A stretch of DNA of 64,000 bases from a bacterium. GTDB lineage: Bacteria > Hinthialibacterota > Hinthialibacteria > Hinthialibacterales > Hinthialibacteraceae. Below, piece after piece: positions 26,748-35,102 of this stretch. Below the pieces are notes generated by a model. The model saw only the letters and a list, made by a program, of their open reading frames with translations, was not told the origin of the DNA and searched no databases. The stretch covers positions 124,001 to 188,000 of the forward strand of contig WGLV01000022.1 in the NCBI GenBank assembly GCA_016125385.1. The letters are read 5' to 3'. A program made the translations under genes and the position numbers. The first letter of the stretch is position 1. The number at the start of each line of letters is the position of its first letter.

Positions 26748-28094
26748 TCAGAGATACGACCACGGCTCGCGGGGATCGCGGTCGAGGTGCTGGTTGCCCT
26801 TGGCGGCGTTGGAACCCACGAAGGTTTCCTTCTCGTAATCCCACTCCAGCTTTTCGCCGACCCAGCCGCAGATGTTGGTGAGGTGGCACAGCGTAACCGA
26901 GCGGTGTCCAACCTCGGCGGGGGTGATGGGCGTTTCGCGCGACTTGACGCAATCCAGAAAATTCTGAAAGTGGTCGTCACTCTTGTAGAGATGAACGTCG
27001 CTGTCTTTCAGCGGTTCCTGATAAATTGATTCCGGCGTGCTTTTGGTGTCGCCGCGCTGAACCCAGATTTCGCCCTTTTCGCCCACGAAGGTGATCCCGT
27101 GTTTGATCTTGCTGCCGAAGTACAACGGGGTTCCGTCGCCGTAGGTGAACTTCATGTCGAAATTGGTGAAGGTCGTGTAGAAGCCGGGTGAGGTTTCCGC
27201 CGTACCTTCAACGAAGCGCGGCCCCTTGCCGTCCATGCCGAGCCCCCACTGCGCGATGTCGAGATGGTGAGCGCCCCAGTCGGTGACCATGCCGCCTGAA
27301 TAATCGAAGAACCAGCGGAAAGTCACATGGCAGCGCAACGGATTATACGGATACTCCTTGGTGGCGCCCATCCACATATCCCAGTTCAAACCGGGCGGAA
27401 CCAGCTCGTTCGGAACCGCCTGCGTCTGGGGAGCGCCGCCCACGCCCACCCGCACTTCCTTGATTTTGCCGATACGCCCGCTCTGCACGTATTCACAGGC
27501 TTGGCGGAACTCGCTTGACGAGCGTTGCTGCGAGCCGGTCTGAAACACGCGGCTGTTGCGCTTGACGGCGTCGACGATGGCGCGGCCCTGTTTAATGGTG
27601 AGCGATAGCGGTTTTTCACCGTAGACGTCCTTCCCGGCGTCCATCGCGTCGATGTAAATCTTGGCGTGCCAGTGATCGGGCACGGCGACGGATACCGCGT
27701 CGATGTCCTTGCGTTCCAACAACTGGCGATAGTCGAGGTACGGTGCGGCGGCCGGGCTGGTGATCTTGGCGGGGCGCATCTCGCCGCCGCCGCCGTCCAC
27801 CCATTTGCGATCGATGGTTTGCTGATCGTCGAGAAATTTAAGCCCATGTAATAAAAACGGCATGTCGAGATCGCATACCGCCGCGATCTGAACCTCTTTC
27901 TTTCGGAAGAAGGTATGCAGGTGATCGGTGCCGCGCCAGCCCAGGCCGATGATGCCCATGACGATGCGGTCGTTGGCGCCCATGACCTGCTGGGGAACAA
28001 ACATCGGCGCGCTGCTCATGAAACTGGCCGCGATCGCGGCGCCGCCGGTCTTTTTCATGAATGAACGGCGAGTGGTTGAAACGTCCTTGCTCAT
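26748..28094 (-). CDS. Tat-exported Gfo/Idh/MocA-family oxidoreductase
   Basis: A 448-residue dehydrogenase, paralogous in design to 163-1500. The N-terminus TTRRSFMKKTGGAAIAASF is a twin-arginine signal. MGANDRIVMGIIGLGWRG gives the Rossmann loop, VAVPDHWHAKIYIDAMDAGKDVYGEKPLS contains the catalytic-loop EKP motif, and VTDWGAHHLDIAQWGLG holds the conserved histidine pair. The C-terminal TPAEVGHRSVTLCHLTNICGW is typical of the secreted planctomycete/PVC-like branch. ATG 28094 has GGAGAGGA upstream; longer frames do not. Probable sugar oxidation or glycan modification outside the cytoplasm. Confidence 0.9.
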   Translation of the reverse strand: MSKDVSTTRRSFMKKTGGAAIAASFMSSAPMFVPQQVMGANDRIVMGIIGLGWRGTDHLHTFFRKKEVQIAAVCDLDMPFLLHGLKFLDDQQTIDRKWVDGGGGEMRPAKITSPAAAPYLDYRQLLERKDIDAVSVAVPDHWHAKIYIDAMDAGKDVYGEKPLSLTIKQGRAIVDAVKRNSRVFQTGSQQRSSSEFRQACEYVQSGRIGKIKEVRVGVGGAPQTQAVPNELVPPGLNWDMWMGATKEYPYNPLRCHVTFRWFFDYSGGMVTDWGAHHLDIAQWGLGMDGKGPRFVEGTAETSPGFYTTFTNFDMKFTYGDGTPLYFGSKIKHGITFVGEKGEIWVQRGDTKSTPESIYQEPLKDSDVHLYKSDDHFQNFLDCVKSRETPITPAEVGHRSVTLCHLTNICGWVGEKLEWDYEKETFVGSNAAKGNQHLDRDPREPWSYL

Positions 28095-28459
28095 TTCTCG
28101 TATCCTCTCCACGTAATGGAATGTATCGGGACGGGGCGCGGAGACGGCCGCGACGGCTACGCGATCCGATTTTGTTCTCCGAATGACTCTCTGACCTCGT
28201 TCCAGCGCTCGACAAACGCCAACCGGCATCCTACCATATCCGGTACGGAAGATATACCCGCCCCGCTGGAGGTTGTATATCGAAGCGGGCGCCGGGTGGG
28301 CTAGCCTTTTGTTTACGAGGATTGACTCAGCCTGTCAAAAGGCTAGACTATTTCTTCGCCCCCAAGGGGTATTTTTTTTGTTTCCCGGCATGATTTCCGT
28401 AACTCTTTGCCAAAAGGGGCCTTGGATGGCCTTTTATCACGAAGTGATGGTGCGGTTTT
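28095..28459. other. Divergent intergenic region upstream of secE
   Basis: About 365 bases. It contains the inverted repeat and promoter listed at 28301-28349 and a GGGG-T8 stretch at 28366-28379. No tRNA-Trp, rpmG or tuf gene, often found before secE, is present. Confidence 0.6.
28301..28349 (+). promoter_or_regulatory. secE-operon promoter with overlapping 11-bp inverted repeat
   Basis: TTGACT (28322-28327), a 16-base spacer, TAGACT (28344-28349) makes a sigma-70-type promoter. A perfect inverted repeat, CTAGCCTTTTG (28301-28311) and CAAAAGGCTAG (28336-28346), puts one arm across the spacer and -10 and the other just upstream of -35, as an operator would. Confidence 0.55.
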
Positions 28460-28711
28460 ATGAACGAACACCTTCTGAAACGAATCATCGACGCCCTGAA
28501 AGGGTCGCGATTGTCGAATACCAAAACCGGTGATTTCATCGTCGGCGTCCTCACTGAGCTCGACGCGGTCACCTGGCCGACCAAAGAAGAGGTCTATAAC
28601 TCGACGGTCGTTGTGTTGATCACGGTCGTTATTTTCGCGATGTACAGCGGAATATGGGACGTCGTGATGAACTTCGTCCGCCAGGCGATGATGCCGCTGT
28701 ATGGGGGCTGA
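28460..28711 (+). CDS. secE: Preprotein translocase subunit SecE
   Basis: An 83-residue inner-membrane protein that clamps SecY in the Sec translocon. It has the conserved amphipathic segment and hinge ELDAVTWPTKEEVYNST, followed by one transmembrane helix (VVVLITVVIFAMYSGIWDVV, about 48-68). The short single-helix form matches most non-enteric bacteria. Its place directly before nusG is the classic order. The ribosome-binding site is weak. Confidence 0.95.
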   Translation: MNEHLLKRIIDALKGSRLSNTKTGDFIVGVLTELDAVTWPTKEEVYNSTVVVLITVVIFAMYSGIWDVVMNFVRQAMMPLYGG

Positions 28712-28727
28712 TCGGAGCGCTTTGACA

Positions 28728-29270
28728 ATGGCATTACAATGGTACGCCCTGCATACCTACGCTGGCGCCGAAAATAAGGTCAAGGAAAGCATTCTGGCCA
28801 CCGTGCGCGCGGAGGGGATGGAAGAACGCATCCAGCAGATCCTGATCCCGACGGAAGAAGTCGTCGAGATTCGGGAAGGCAAACGCATGGTCTCCACCCA
28901 GAAGATGTTCCCCAGCTACGTCATCATCCAGATGGATTATGACGAAGAAACCTGGTCGATCATCAAAAACACCCCCGGCGTTACCGGGTTCGTGGGGACG
29001 GGGCGCACTCCAGTCGCGCTGACTCCCGATGAAGTTGACAACATCATGCAGCACATGACCGCCACCGAAGACAAGCCTCGGCCCAAGATCGTCTTCGAAA
29101 TCGGCGAAAACGTCAAAGTGATCGAAGGCCCGTTTTTCAACTTCACGGGCTATGTGGCCGAGATCAACGAAGAACGCGGCCGGCTCAAGGTCATGGTCGA
29201 TATCCTCGGCCGCTCCACGCCGGTTGAACTGGATTACCTGCAAGTCGAAAAAATAGTTGAAGAATCCTAA
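28728..29270 (+). CDS. nusG: Transcription termination/antitermination factor NusG
   Basis: A 180-residue elongation factor that links RNA polymerase to Rho or the ribosome. NGN domain (about 1-115): MALQWYALHTYAGAENKVKESI, MFPSYVIIQMDYDEETWSIIKNTPGVTGFVG. KOW domain (about 125-175): GENVKVIEGPFFNFTGYVAEINEERGRLKVMVDILGRSTPVELDYLQVEKI. The start at ATG 28728 gives the standard N-terminus and has GGAG upstream; 17 bases separate it from secE. Confidence 0.97.
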   Translation: MALQWYALHTYAGAENKVKESILATVRAEGMEERIQQILIPTEEVVEIREGKRMVSTQKMFPSYVIIQMDYDEETWSIIKNTPGVTGFVGTGRTPVALTPDEVDNIMQHMTATEDKPRPKIVFEIGENVKVIEGPFFNFTGYVAEINEERGRLKVMVDILGRSTPVELDYLQVEKIVEES

Positions 29271-29300
29271 AGACGGTTGTTGAGTTAAGGGAGTAAGACG

Positions 29301-29732
29301 ATGGCTCCACCCAAAAAAATGCTCGCCCAGGTCAAACTGCAGTGTCCCGCGGGTCAGGCGAATCCCGCTCCCCCCGTCGGCCCCGCGCTGGGTCAGCACG
29401 GCATTAACATCATGGACTTCTGCAAGCAGTTTAACGAACGAACCAAAGACCAGATGGGGATGATCATCCCGGTGGTGATTTCGGTCTATCAGGACCGCTC
29501 TTTCACGTTCATCACCAAGACGCCCCCCGCCGCCGTTCTCATCAAGAAAGCGGCGAAACAGGAAAAAGGTTCGCCCGTGCCCCAACGGGATAAAGTCGGT
29601 AAAATCACCCGTCAGCAGGTCGAAGAGATCGCGCAGTTGAAAATGCCCGATCTGAACGCCTTCGACGTCCAGGCGGCCGCTCGCATGATCGCGGGTACGG
29701 CGCGCTCGATGGGTATTGAGGTGGTGGACTAA
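29301..29732 (+). CDS. rplK: Ribosomal protein L11
   Basis: A 143-residue 50S protein at the GTPase-associated centre. The N-terminal proline-rich motif ([30 protein letters not shown]) and the C-terminal RNA-binding half (KIPDLNA-like [26 protein letters not shown]) are complete. GGGAG lies upstream. Its stop overlaps the rplA start as TAATG. Confidence 0.98.
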   Translation: MAPPKKMLAQVKLQCPAGQANPAPPVGPALGQHGINIMDFCKQFNERTKDQMGMIIPVVISVYQDRSFTFITKTPPAAVLIKKAAKQEKGSPVPQRDKVGKITRQQVEEIAQLKMPDLNAFDVQAAARMIAGTARSMGIEVVD

Positions 29733-30442
29733 TGGCTAGTCACGGAAAACGGTATCGCAATCTGACGGAAAACTTCGTCCGTCAGGAAACGCATCCGATT
29801 CAGGAAGCGATCGAGATGGTCAAAAAACGCGCGAACGCCAAGTTCGACGAAACCATTGAGTTCGTCGCCAACTTGGGCATCGACGTGAAAAAGGCCGATC
29901 AGCAGGTGCGCGGAACGGTTTCGCTGCCTCACGGCACGGGCCGCACCGTTCGCGTGCTCGTCTTCGCTGAAGGCGATCAGGCTACCCAGGCGAAAGAAGC
30001 CGGCGCCGATTTCGTCGGCAGCGACGATCTCGCCAAAGAGATCCAGGGCGGCTTCACCGATTTCGACGTCGCCATCGCGACGCCCGACATGATGCGAGTC
30101 GTCGGCCGTCTCGGTAAGGTGCTGGGCCCCCGTGGTCTCATGCCGAACCCCAAGACGGGTACCGTGACCAACGAAATCGAAAAAGCGGTTCAGGAATTCA
30201 AGGCGGGCCGTATCGAATACCGCGCCGACAAGGCGGGCAGCGTCCACGTCCCGGTCGGCAAGGCATCCTTCTCGCCTGACAAGTTGCTTGATAACATCCG
30301 CACGATCATCACCCAGCTTCAGCGCGTCAAACCCTCGGCCGCGAAGGGCACGTATTTCAAGAGCGTGTTCATCTCCTCGACCATGGGCCCCAGCGTGAAG
30401 TTGGACCCGAACGATCTGCGCGAATTGTCTCGCGCGGCGTAA
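29732..30442 (+). CDS. rplA: Ribosomal protein L1
   Basis: A 236-residue protein of the L1 stalk and, in many bacteria, translational repressor of its own operon. Complete family motifs: [54 protein letters not shown]-type segment ([16 protein letters not shown]), and [21 protein letters not shown] at the end. It overlaps rplK by one base, so translation is coupled. Confidence 0.98.
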   Translation: MASHGKRYRNLTENFVRQETHPIQEAIEMVKKRANAKFDETIEFVANLGIDVKKADQQVRGTVSLPHGTGRTVRVLVFAEGDQATQAKEAGADFVGSDDLAKEIQGGFTDFDVAIATPDMMRVVGRLGKVLGPRGLMPNPKTGTVTNEIEKAVQEFKAGRIEYRADKAGSVHVPVGKASFSPDKLLDNIRTIITQLQRVKPSAAKGTYFKSVFISSTMGPSVKLDPNDLRELSRAA

Positions 30443-30500
30443 ATAGATATCGATCCGGCGCAAACGCGCCGTTGACGTATCGCATCGATAAGGGCGTTCA

Positions 30501-30643
30501 GTCAAAGACAGCTGGTTCCCTCACGGGGTAAAAACCTCCAGCCGAGATTGAGCCAACCGGTTGCGGCGTGTAAATGTGCGCTCGCTCCGCGTCTGGTTTT
30601 GAGCGATTCAGGGCTCAATCTCGAAAGGGATTGAGCCTTTTTT
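30501..30643 (+). ncRNA. Ribosomal protein L10 leader with transcription attenuator
   Basis: The conserved L10-binding part is AAAGACAGCTGG (30505-30515) with pairing CCAGC at 30538-30542. Next, GAGATTGAGCC (30544-30554) can pair with GGCTCAATCTC (30612-30622), an antiterminator. The latter instead forms an 11-bp terminator stem with 30627-30637 around a GAAA tetraloop, followed by TTTTTT. The two structures exclude each other. In known cases L10(L12)4 binding stabilises the terminator. Unusually, the next gene is a histidine phosphatase, and rplJ starts about 760 bases further on. Confidence 0.82.
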
Positions 30644-30663
30644 CATGGCTCGGGTTAGACCGA

Positions 30664-31329
30664 ATGAAGATCGTGTATTTCGTCCGTCACGGCGAGACCG
30701 AGTTCAATCGCCAGAAACGCCTGCAGGGATGGCGCGATTCGCCTCTGTCCGATGCCGGGCGCGCTCAGGCCGAGCGCGTGGCGCTCGCGGTTCAGACGCT
30801 GGAAGTCTCGCGTGGACTGGTCAGCCCGCTGGGCCGGGCTCGCCAGACGGCGGAAATCATTCAGCGCCACAAGGCGGTGTCGCTGGAACCGTCCGATGAC
30901 CTGCGGGAAATCTCGTTCGGCGACTTTGAAGGGAACACTCTTGATGAGATCGAGGTCAAATTCCCCGGTCAATGGGAACGCCGCCAGAGCGAAAAATGGA
31001 CGTATTGCCCGCCGGGCGGAGAAGCGAATCGGGATGCGTTGCCGCGCGCGTTAAACGTGATCGCCCGCATCGAAGCCGATTCGGATGACGCTCCCTGGCT
31101 GATCGTGGCTCATTTCGCCATAAACCGCCTGATCTTTTCGACGATGGCGGGCTTGGAGCCTGAAGAGATCATGCGGGTTTACGTCCCTCATGAAGCGATT
31201 TACCGGGCTGTTCGCGAAGAGGGCGGCCCCTGGCGAATCTCGTATTGGGACGTGAGAGAAAACGGCGCCGGGTTTCAGGATGGCGTGCTCATCCAGCAAC
31301 GCCCTGAAAACCAGCCCATGGGCGCCTGA
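30664..31329 (+). CDS. Histidine phosphatase family protein (phosphoglycerate-mutase-like)
   Basis: A 221-residue branch 1 histidine phosphatase. The catalytic RHG motif is in VYFVRHGETEFNRQKRLQGWRDSPLSDAGRAQAE; SPLGRARQTAEII carries the second arginine; FGDFEGNTLDEIE the catalytic acid region; and IVAHFAINRLIF the second histidine, with HFA where HGG is usual. Members include cofactor-dependent mutase, alpha-ribazole phosphatase and nonspecific phosphatases. The start at ATG 30664 gives the family N-terminus but has a poor ribosome-binding site and lies just 20 bases after the attenuator. It sits inside the rplA-rplJ interval, which is atypical. Confidence 0.88.
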   Translation: MKIVYFVRHGETEFNRQKRLQGWRDSPLSDAGRAQAERVALAVQTLEVSRGLVSPLGRARQTAEIIQRHKAVSLEPSDDLREISFGDFEGNTLDEIEVKFPGQWERRQSEKWTYCPPGGEANRDALPRALNVIARIEADSDDAPWLIVAHFAINRLIFSTMAGLEPEEIMRVYVPHEAIYRAVREEGGPWRISYWDVRENGAGFQDGVLIQQRPENQPMGA

Positions 31330-31406
31330 CCGGAAGTGAAAAACGGGCGCGCTGACGCGTCCAGCCAATATCCAAACTGTTGAACTCCGAAGGGAGGTGA
31401 AGTTGC

Positions 31407-31940
31407 ATGCCGATGAAAAAAGCCGAAAAGATTCAGCTGAGTGAAAACTACGGCGAAATGGTCGAACAGGCCTCATCGATCCTGCTTTTTGATTATCGCG
31501 GTCTGACGGTGGAACAGGTTTCCGACCTCCGCGGCAAACTTCGCCAGGCGGGTGGAAATATGCGGGTAGTTCGTAACCGCATGCTGAAACGCGCCATCGA
31601 GACCAAGGCGTACAGCGAGCCGATGAGCGAATTCCTCAAAGGCCCCACGGCGGTTGTTTTCTCGGGTGAAGACCCGGTTGGACCGGCCAAGGCGCTGGTT
31701 GAATTCGCCAAGAGTCACGAGATCGTCAAGATCAAATGCGGCTCGGTTTACGATGCGTATCTGGCGGCCAATCAGGTCGAAGTTCTGGCCAACACCCCGC
31801 CGCTCGAACAGCTCCACTCCAAGATTCTGGGTGGTATCAAGGCTCCGGCCACCAACCTGCTGGGCCTCATCAAGGGCGCTCACAACAAGATTCATGGTCT
31901 GATCAAGGCGTATGCCGACAAACTCGAACAGGCGGCCTGA
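31407..31940 (+). CDS. rplJ: Ribosomal protein L10
   Basis: A 177-residue stalk-base protein that binds L7/L12 dimers. Seen: ILLFDYRGLTVEQVSDLRGKLRQAGGNMRVVRNRMLKRAIE, LKGPTAVVFSGEDPVGPAKALVEFAK, and a C-terminal helix (HNKIHGLIKAYADKLEQAA) for L12 binding. GGGAGG lies 9 bases before the ATG. The usual leader regulating it lies beyond the upstream phosphatase gene. Confidence 0.97.
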   Translation: MPMKKAEKIQLSENYGEMVEQASSILLFDYRGLTVEQVSDLRGKLRQAGGNMRVVRNRMLKRAIETKAYSEPMSEFLKGPTAVVFSGEDPVGPAKALVEFAKSHEIVKIKCGSVYDAYLAANQVEVLANTPPLEQLHSKILGGIKAPATNLLGLIKGAHNKIHGLIKAYADKLEQAA

Positions 31941-31986
31941 CCGCTGTTCACCAGAATAAAAAACAAATCTCTCAAGGAGACATGAA

Positions 31987-32373
31987 ATGGCTAGCGAAAA
32001 GATTGAACAGATTCTCGAGTTGGTGGGCGGCCTGACGCTGCTCGAAGCCAAAGAACTGGCGGATGAATTCGAAGAGAAATTCGGCGTGACCGCGGCGGCC
32101 CCCATGATGATGGCGGCCATGCCGGGCGCGGGCGGCGGCGGTGAAGCGGCGGCGGAAGAAAAGACCGAATTTGACGCCGTTCTCGTCAGCGCGGGCGCTC
32201 AGAAGATTAAGGTCATTAAAGTCGTGCGCGAATTGACCGACCTCGGCCTGAAAGAAGCCAAAGACCTCGTCGACAACTGCCCCAAACCGGTCAAGCAGGC
32301 TGTCAGCAAGGAAGAAGCCGAATCGATCAAAGCCAAGCTGGAAGAAGTCGGCGCCACCGTCGAAGTCAAGTAA
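31987..32373 (+). CDS. rplL: Ribosomal protein L7/L12
   Basis: A 128-residue stalk protein that recruits translational GTPases. N-terminal dimer domain ([28 protein letters not shown]), alanine/glycine hinge ([19 protein letters not shown]), and C-terminal factor-binding domain ([40 protein letters not shown]). AAGGAGA precedes the ATG. A terminator follows directly and rpoB does not. Confidence 0.98.
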   Translation: MASEKIEQILELVGGLTLLEAKELADEFEEKFGVTAAAPMMMAAMPGAGGGGEAAAEEKTEFDAVLVSAGAQKIKVIKVVRELTDLGLKEAKDLVDNCPKPVKQAVSKEEAESIKAKLEEVGATVEVK

Positions 32374-32395
32374 TCGCATTTCTTGCGTCGAATTC

Positions 32396-32425
32396 AAAAG
32401 GCGGACTCTCGGGTCCGCCTTTTTT
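32396..32425 (+). terminator. Intrinsic terminator after rplL
   Basis: AAAAGGCGGAC (32396-32406), loop TCTCGG, GTCCGCC (32413-32419), with a run of six T. It closes the ribosomal cluster. Confidence 0.92.
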
Positions 32426-32501
32426 ATGTAAAAATATTTGGCTTCAGACCAATGTACTTTATTAGCGGAGTAATCAAGAATTTTAGTACGATTTTAATAC
32501 G

Positions 32502-32538
32502 ATTATCATTTTGATAATGGATTTTATCATTTTGATAA
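32502..32538. promoter_or_regulatory. Twin palindromic operator-like sites
   Basis: ATTATCATTTTGATAAT (32502-32518) and TTATCATTTTGATAA (32524-32538) share the core TTATCATTTTGATAA. Their centres are 21 bases apart, two helical turns, as for cooperative binding of a dimeric repressor. No gene starts directly downstream. Confidence 0.5.
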
Positions 32539-32655
32539 TAACGTGGAGTAATAAAGTCGTTTATCTAACGTTGAACTTGGAGTAGATAAGTGACTGTATG
32601 AAGAAAAATCCGGGAGAAATACTGTTGAAGCGACCAGTATTCGAGTACAAATGAA

Positions 32656-32682
32656 AAGGGACGGCGAATTCCGCCGTCCCTT
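32656..32682 (-). terminator. Intrinsic terminator for the arsR-family gene
   Basis: AAGGGACGGCG (32656-32666) pairs perfectly with CGCCGTCCCTT (32672-32682). Read on the minus strand it is followed by TTTT. It lies 35 bases after the minus-strand stop. Confidence 0.8.
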
Positions 32683-32717
32683 CAAACCAAATGGAATCAA
32701 TCAGTAGTTTTGGGCTT

Positions 32718-33044
32718 TCAACCAATCGCGCGACGAAGTTTTTCGTATTCGAGAAAGTCTTCTTTTAACGACTGGCATACAATGTCACAGACCTGAAATA
32801 CCATGCTGTTGCTGACCTGGTATAAAACTTTTGTGCCTTCCCGCCTGAACGTAACCAACCCCGCTTTATGAAGCGCGTTCAGGTTCGCGGAGGCGGTTCC
32901 ATGTTTCAGACCGGCGTGCTCGGCGATTTCGCTGACGCTAAGTTCCCTGTCTTTAAGGAGATGAATAATCCTCAACCGCGTGGGTTCCGACATGGCCTTA
33001 AACCGCTGGGCGATCAGTTCAAACAATTCTTCATTTAATTGCAT
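32718..33044 (-). CDS. ArsR-family winged-helix repressor
   Basis: A 108-residue dimeric regulator: RFKAMSEPTRLRIIHLLKDRELSVSEIAEHAGLKHGTASANLNALHKAGLVTFRREGTKVLYQVSN is the full HTH_5 winged helix. The metal-site motif CVC of classical ArsR is absent from the recognition helix. Two cysteines near the C-terminus (VFQVCDIVCQSL) could form a thiol switch as in the SqrR/BigR persulfide sensors, although those use different positions. ATG 33044 has GAGGGAG upstream and gives the usual family start. It is divergent from the CoA-disulfide reductase/rhodanese gene, a plausible target. Confidence 0.85.
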   Translation of the reverse strand: MQLNEELFELIAQRFKAMSEPTRLRIIHLLKDRELSVSEIAEHAGLKHGTASANLNALHKAGLVTFRREGTKVLYQVSNSMVFQVCDIVCQSLKEDFLEYEKLRRAIG

Positions 33045-33350
33045 GGCGGTGAACTCCCTCAGATTCTCGAAGTTGTATAGACTTTTTTCACCCAACGTGA
33101 TGCAATCGGCAAATCATGAATCCAGCAGAATCATTCGCATTTTGAAAAACCATTTCATTGCGGTTCTACTAAAAAGCAAGATGTTTGCCAATATGCTAGC
33201 AATACTTTACAATAATTCAGTGTAATAATATGAGGCAATCAATCTCTGATGAAAACTGGACTATACTCATTTTCAGAGGCGGATGCGGTAAGTATGATTT
33301 ATAAGTAATGGCTCATTACTGCGTGTGAAGATTCACAAGGAGCGAAACGC
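33045..33350. other. Divergent intergenic region, arsR to CoA-disulfide reductase
   Basis: About 306 AT-rich bases. It must contain both divergent promoters. I see no clear palindrome matching the twin sites at 32502 and no gene. Confidence 0.4.
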
Positions 33351-35036
33351 ATGAACAATACCAGCGGCAAGAAAATCGTGGTCATCGGCGGCGTGGCGGG
33401 TGGAGCGAAAAGTGCGGCCAAGGCGCGGCGTGAAGACCCGGACGCGATCATCGATATATTTACGGATGAAGAACACATATCGTACGCGGGCTGCGGTGAA
33501 CCGTATTACATCGCCGACGAAGTAAAGCAGGAAGAAGCCCTGCTTTCACGTACGCCGAAACAATTCGCCGAAGATCACAATATCACCGTTCACGTGAGTC
33601 ATCGCGTGACTCGAATCAATCCGGTGAATAAGACCGTTACGGTCGCTGATCTCAAGAGCGGCCGCGAGTTTGAAGAACCTTGGGATGCTCTGGTCATCGC
33701 GACCGGCGCTTCGCCGATCGCTCCGCCGATTCCCGGCGCCGATCTGCCCGGTGTTTTTCAATTGCGTACAATTCCCGATACCCGCGCGATCCGCGCGCTG
33801 GTCGATAGCGGAAAGGTGAAGCGGGCCGTGGTGGTGGGCGGCGGATACATCGGTCTGGAGATGATCGAAAGCCTCGCCGCGCGTGGATTACATGTCACCG
33901 TGGTTGAAAAAGCGCCGCAGCTGGCGCCGCCGTATGACGAAGACGTCGCCGTTCATATCCAGCGCGAGTTAAAAGCTTACGGCGTTGATGTCAGGCTCAA
34001 TCAATCGGTTGAAGAAATCGTCGGTACGCCCTCAAGCGGCGTAACCGGCGTGAAGGCGGCGGGTGAGTTGATTCCCGCTGAATTGGTGTTGATGTCGGTG
34101 GGGGTGCGGCCCAACGTTCAGCTCGCCAGAGAAGCGGGGATCGAACTCGGTTCCACCGGCGCCATCAAGGTCGACAAGCGCATGGAAACCAGCATCCCGG
34201 GTATCTTCGCCGCCGGCGATTGCTGCGAAACCATTCACATGGTGACCGGAAAACCGGTCTGGATTCCTCTCGGTTCCACCGCCAACAAACAGGGACGCGT
34301 GCTTGGAACCAACATCGCGGGAGGAAACGACCGTTTCGCCGGCGTGTTAAGCACCAGCATCTTCCGCGTCTTTCGCATGAACGTGGCGCGTACCGGCCTC
34401 ATCGAACGCGAGGCGCGGGCGGAGGGCTACGACATCGAAATCGCGGTGGTTCCCGGGTTCGACCGTCCGGGGTATATGCCTGGCGCGGAACGCATCGCGA
34501 TCAAGCTGATCGCGTCAAAGTCCAATCGCCGTATTCTGGGCGCGGAAGTCTGGGGCGCGGGGCAGGTCGACAAGGCGATCGACACCATCGCTACCGCGAT
34601 CTATTTCAAGGCGACGGCTGACGATCTGCGCCAGCTCGATCTCGCGTATGCGCCGCCTTTCGCGCCCGCGCTGGGCAACGTCATCGTCGCGGGCAACGTG
34701 ATGCAGAACAAACTCGACGGCGCCGTTGAGGGCGTCCAGCCGCGCGACGTGCTGGAAAAAAAGGCGCATCATGAAGATTTCGTCTTTCTTGATGTGCGTG
34801 GACCCAGGGCGATGAAAGAAGTCTGCCTGACCGATTGCGCGAACATCCCTGTGGCGCAGTTACGCGCTCGTCTGGATGAACTGCCCCGTGACAAAGAGAT
34901 CATCACCTCCTGCACGGTGGGGCTGAACGCCTGTAACGCGTATCGGATTCTGAAGCACGGAGGGTTCACCCGCGTGAAATACATGGATGGTGGAATTGTC
35001 TGCTGGCCCGATCCTCAGAAAGGCCCCGCTTCCTGA
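33351..35036 (+). CDS. CoA-disulfide reductase-rhodanese fusion
   Basis: A 561-residue flavoprotein fused to a C-terminal rhodanese domain (about 460-555). Reductase: FAD-binding VVIGGVAGGAKSAAKARRE, the single active-site cysteine in HISYAGCGEPYYIAD (family xxCGxPYY), NAD(P)-binding VVVGGGYIGLEMIESLAARG, and IPGIFAAGDC. Rhodanese: FVFLDVRGPRAMKE, then the active-site loop TSCTVGLNACNAYRIL. Characterised homologues reduce CoA persulfide or disulfide and handle sulfane sulfur. GGAG precedes the ATG. The divergent ArsR regulator suggests induction by sulfur compounds or oxidised thiols. Confidence 0.93.
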   Translation: MNNTSGKKIVVIGGVAGGAKSAAKARREDPDAIIDIFTDEEHISYAGCGEPYYIADEVKQEEALLSRTPKQFAEDHNITVHVSHRVTRINPVNKTVTVADLKSGREFEEPWDALVIATGASPIAPPIPGADLPGVFQLRTIPDTRAIRALVDSGKVKRAVVVGGGYIGLEMIESLAARGLHVTVVEKAPQLAPPYDEDVAVHIQRELKAYGVDVRLNQSVEEIVGTPSSGVTGVKAAGELIPAELVLMSVGVRPNVQLAREAGIELGSTGAIKVDKRMETSIPGIFAAGDCCETIHMVTGKPVWIPLGSTANKQGRVLGTNIAGGNDRFAGVLSTSIFRVFRMNVARTGLIEREARAEGYDIEIAVVPGFDRPGYMPGAERIAIKLIASKSNRRILGAEVWGAGQVDKAIDTIATAIYFKATADDLRQLDLAYAPPFAPALGNVIVAGNVMQNKLDGAVEGVQPRDVLEKKAHHEDFVFLDVRGPRAMKEVCLTDCANIPVAQLRARLDELPRDKEIITSCTVGLNACNAYRILKHGGFTRVKYMDGGIVCWPDPQKGPAS

Positions 35037-35102
35037 TTAACCTGAGCCAAATCGGTTCCCATGACGTCCCGCTCGCTTACCAAAGCATCCGGGGCGTATT
35101 GC

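Larger units (their letters stand above)
32374..32717. other. Intergenic region after rplL
   Basis: About 344 bases holding the rplL terminator, two tandem palindromes (32502-32538) and the arsR terminator (32656-32682). No protein gene is visible. Confidence 0.6.

Noticed and set aside
28359-28379. CCCC-AA-GGGG followed by eight T as an intrinsic terminator upstream of secE
   Set aside because: The loop would be only two bases; a usable stem has just three pairs. It would also lie between promoter and gene.
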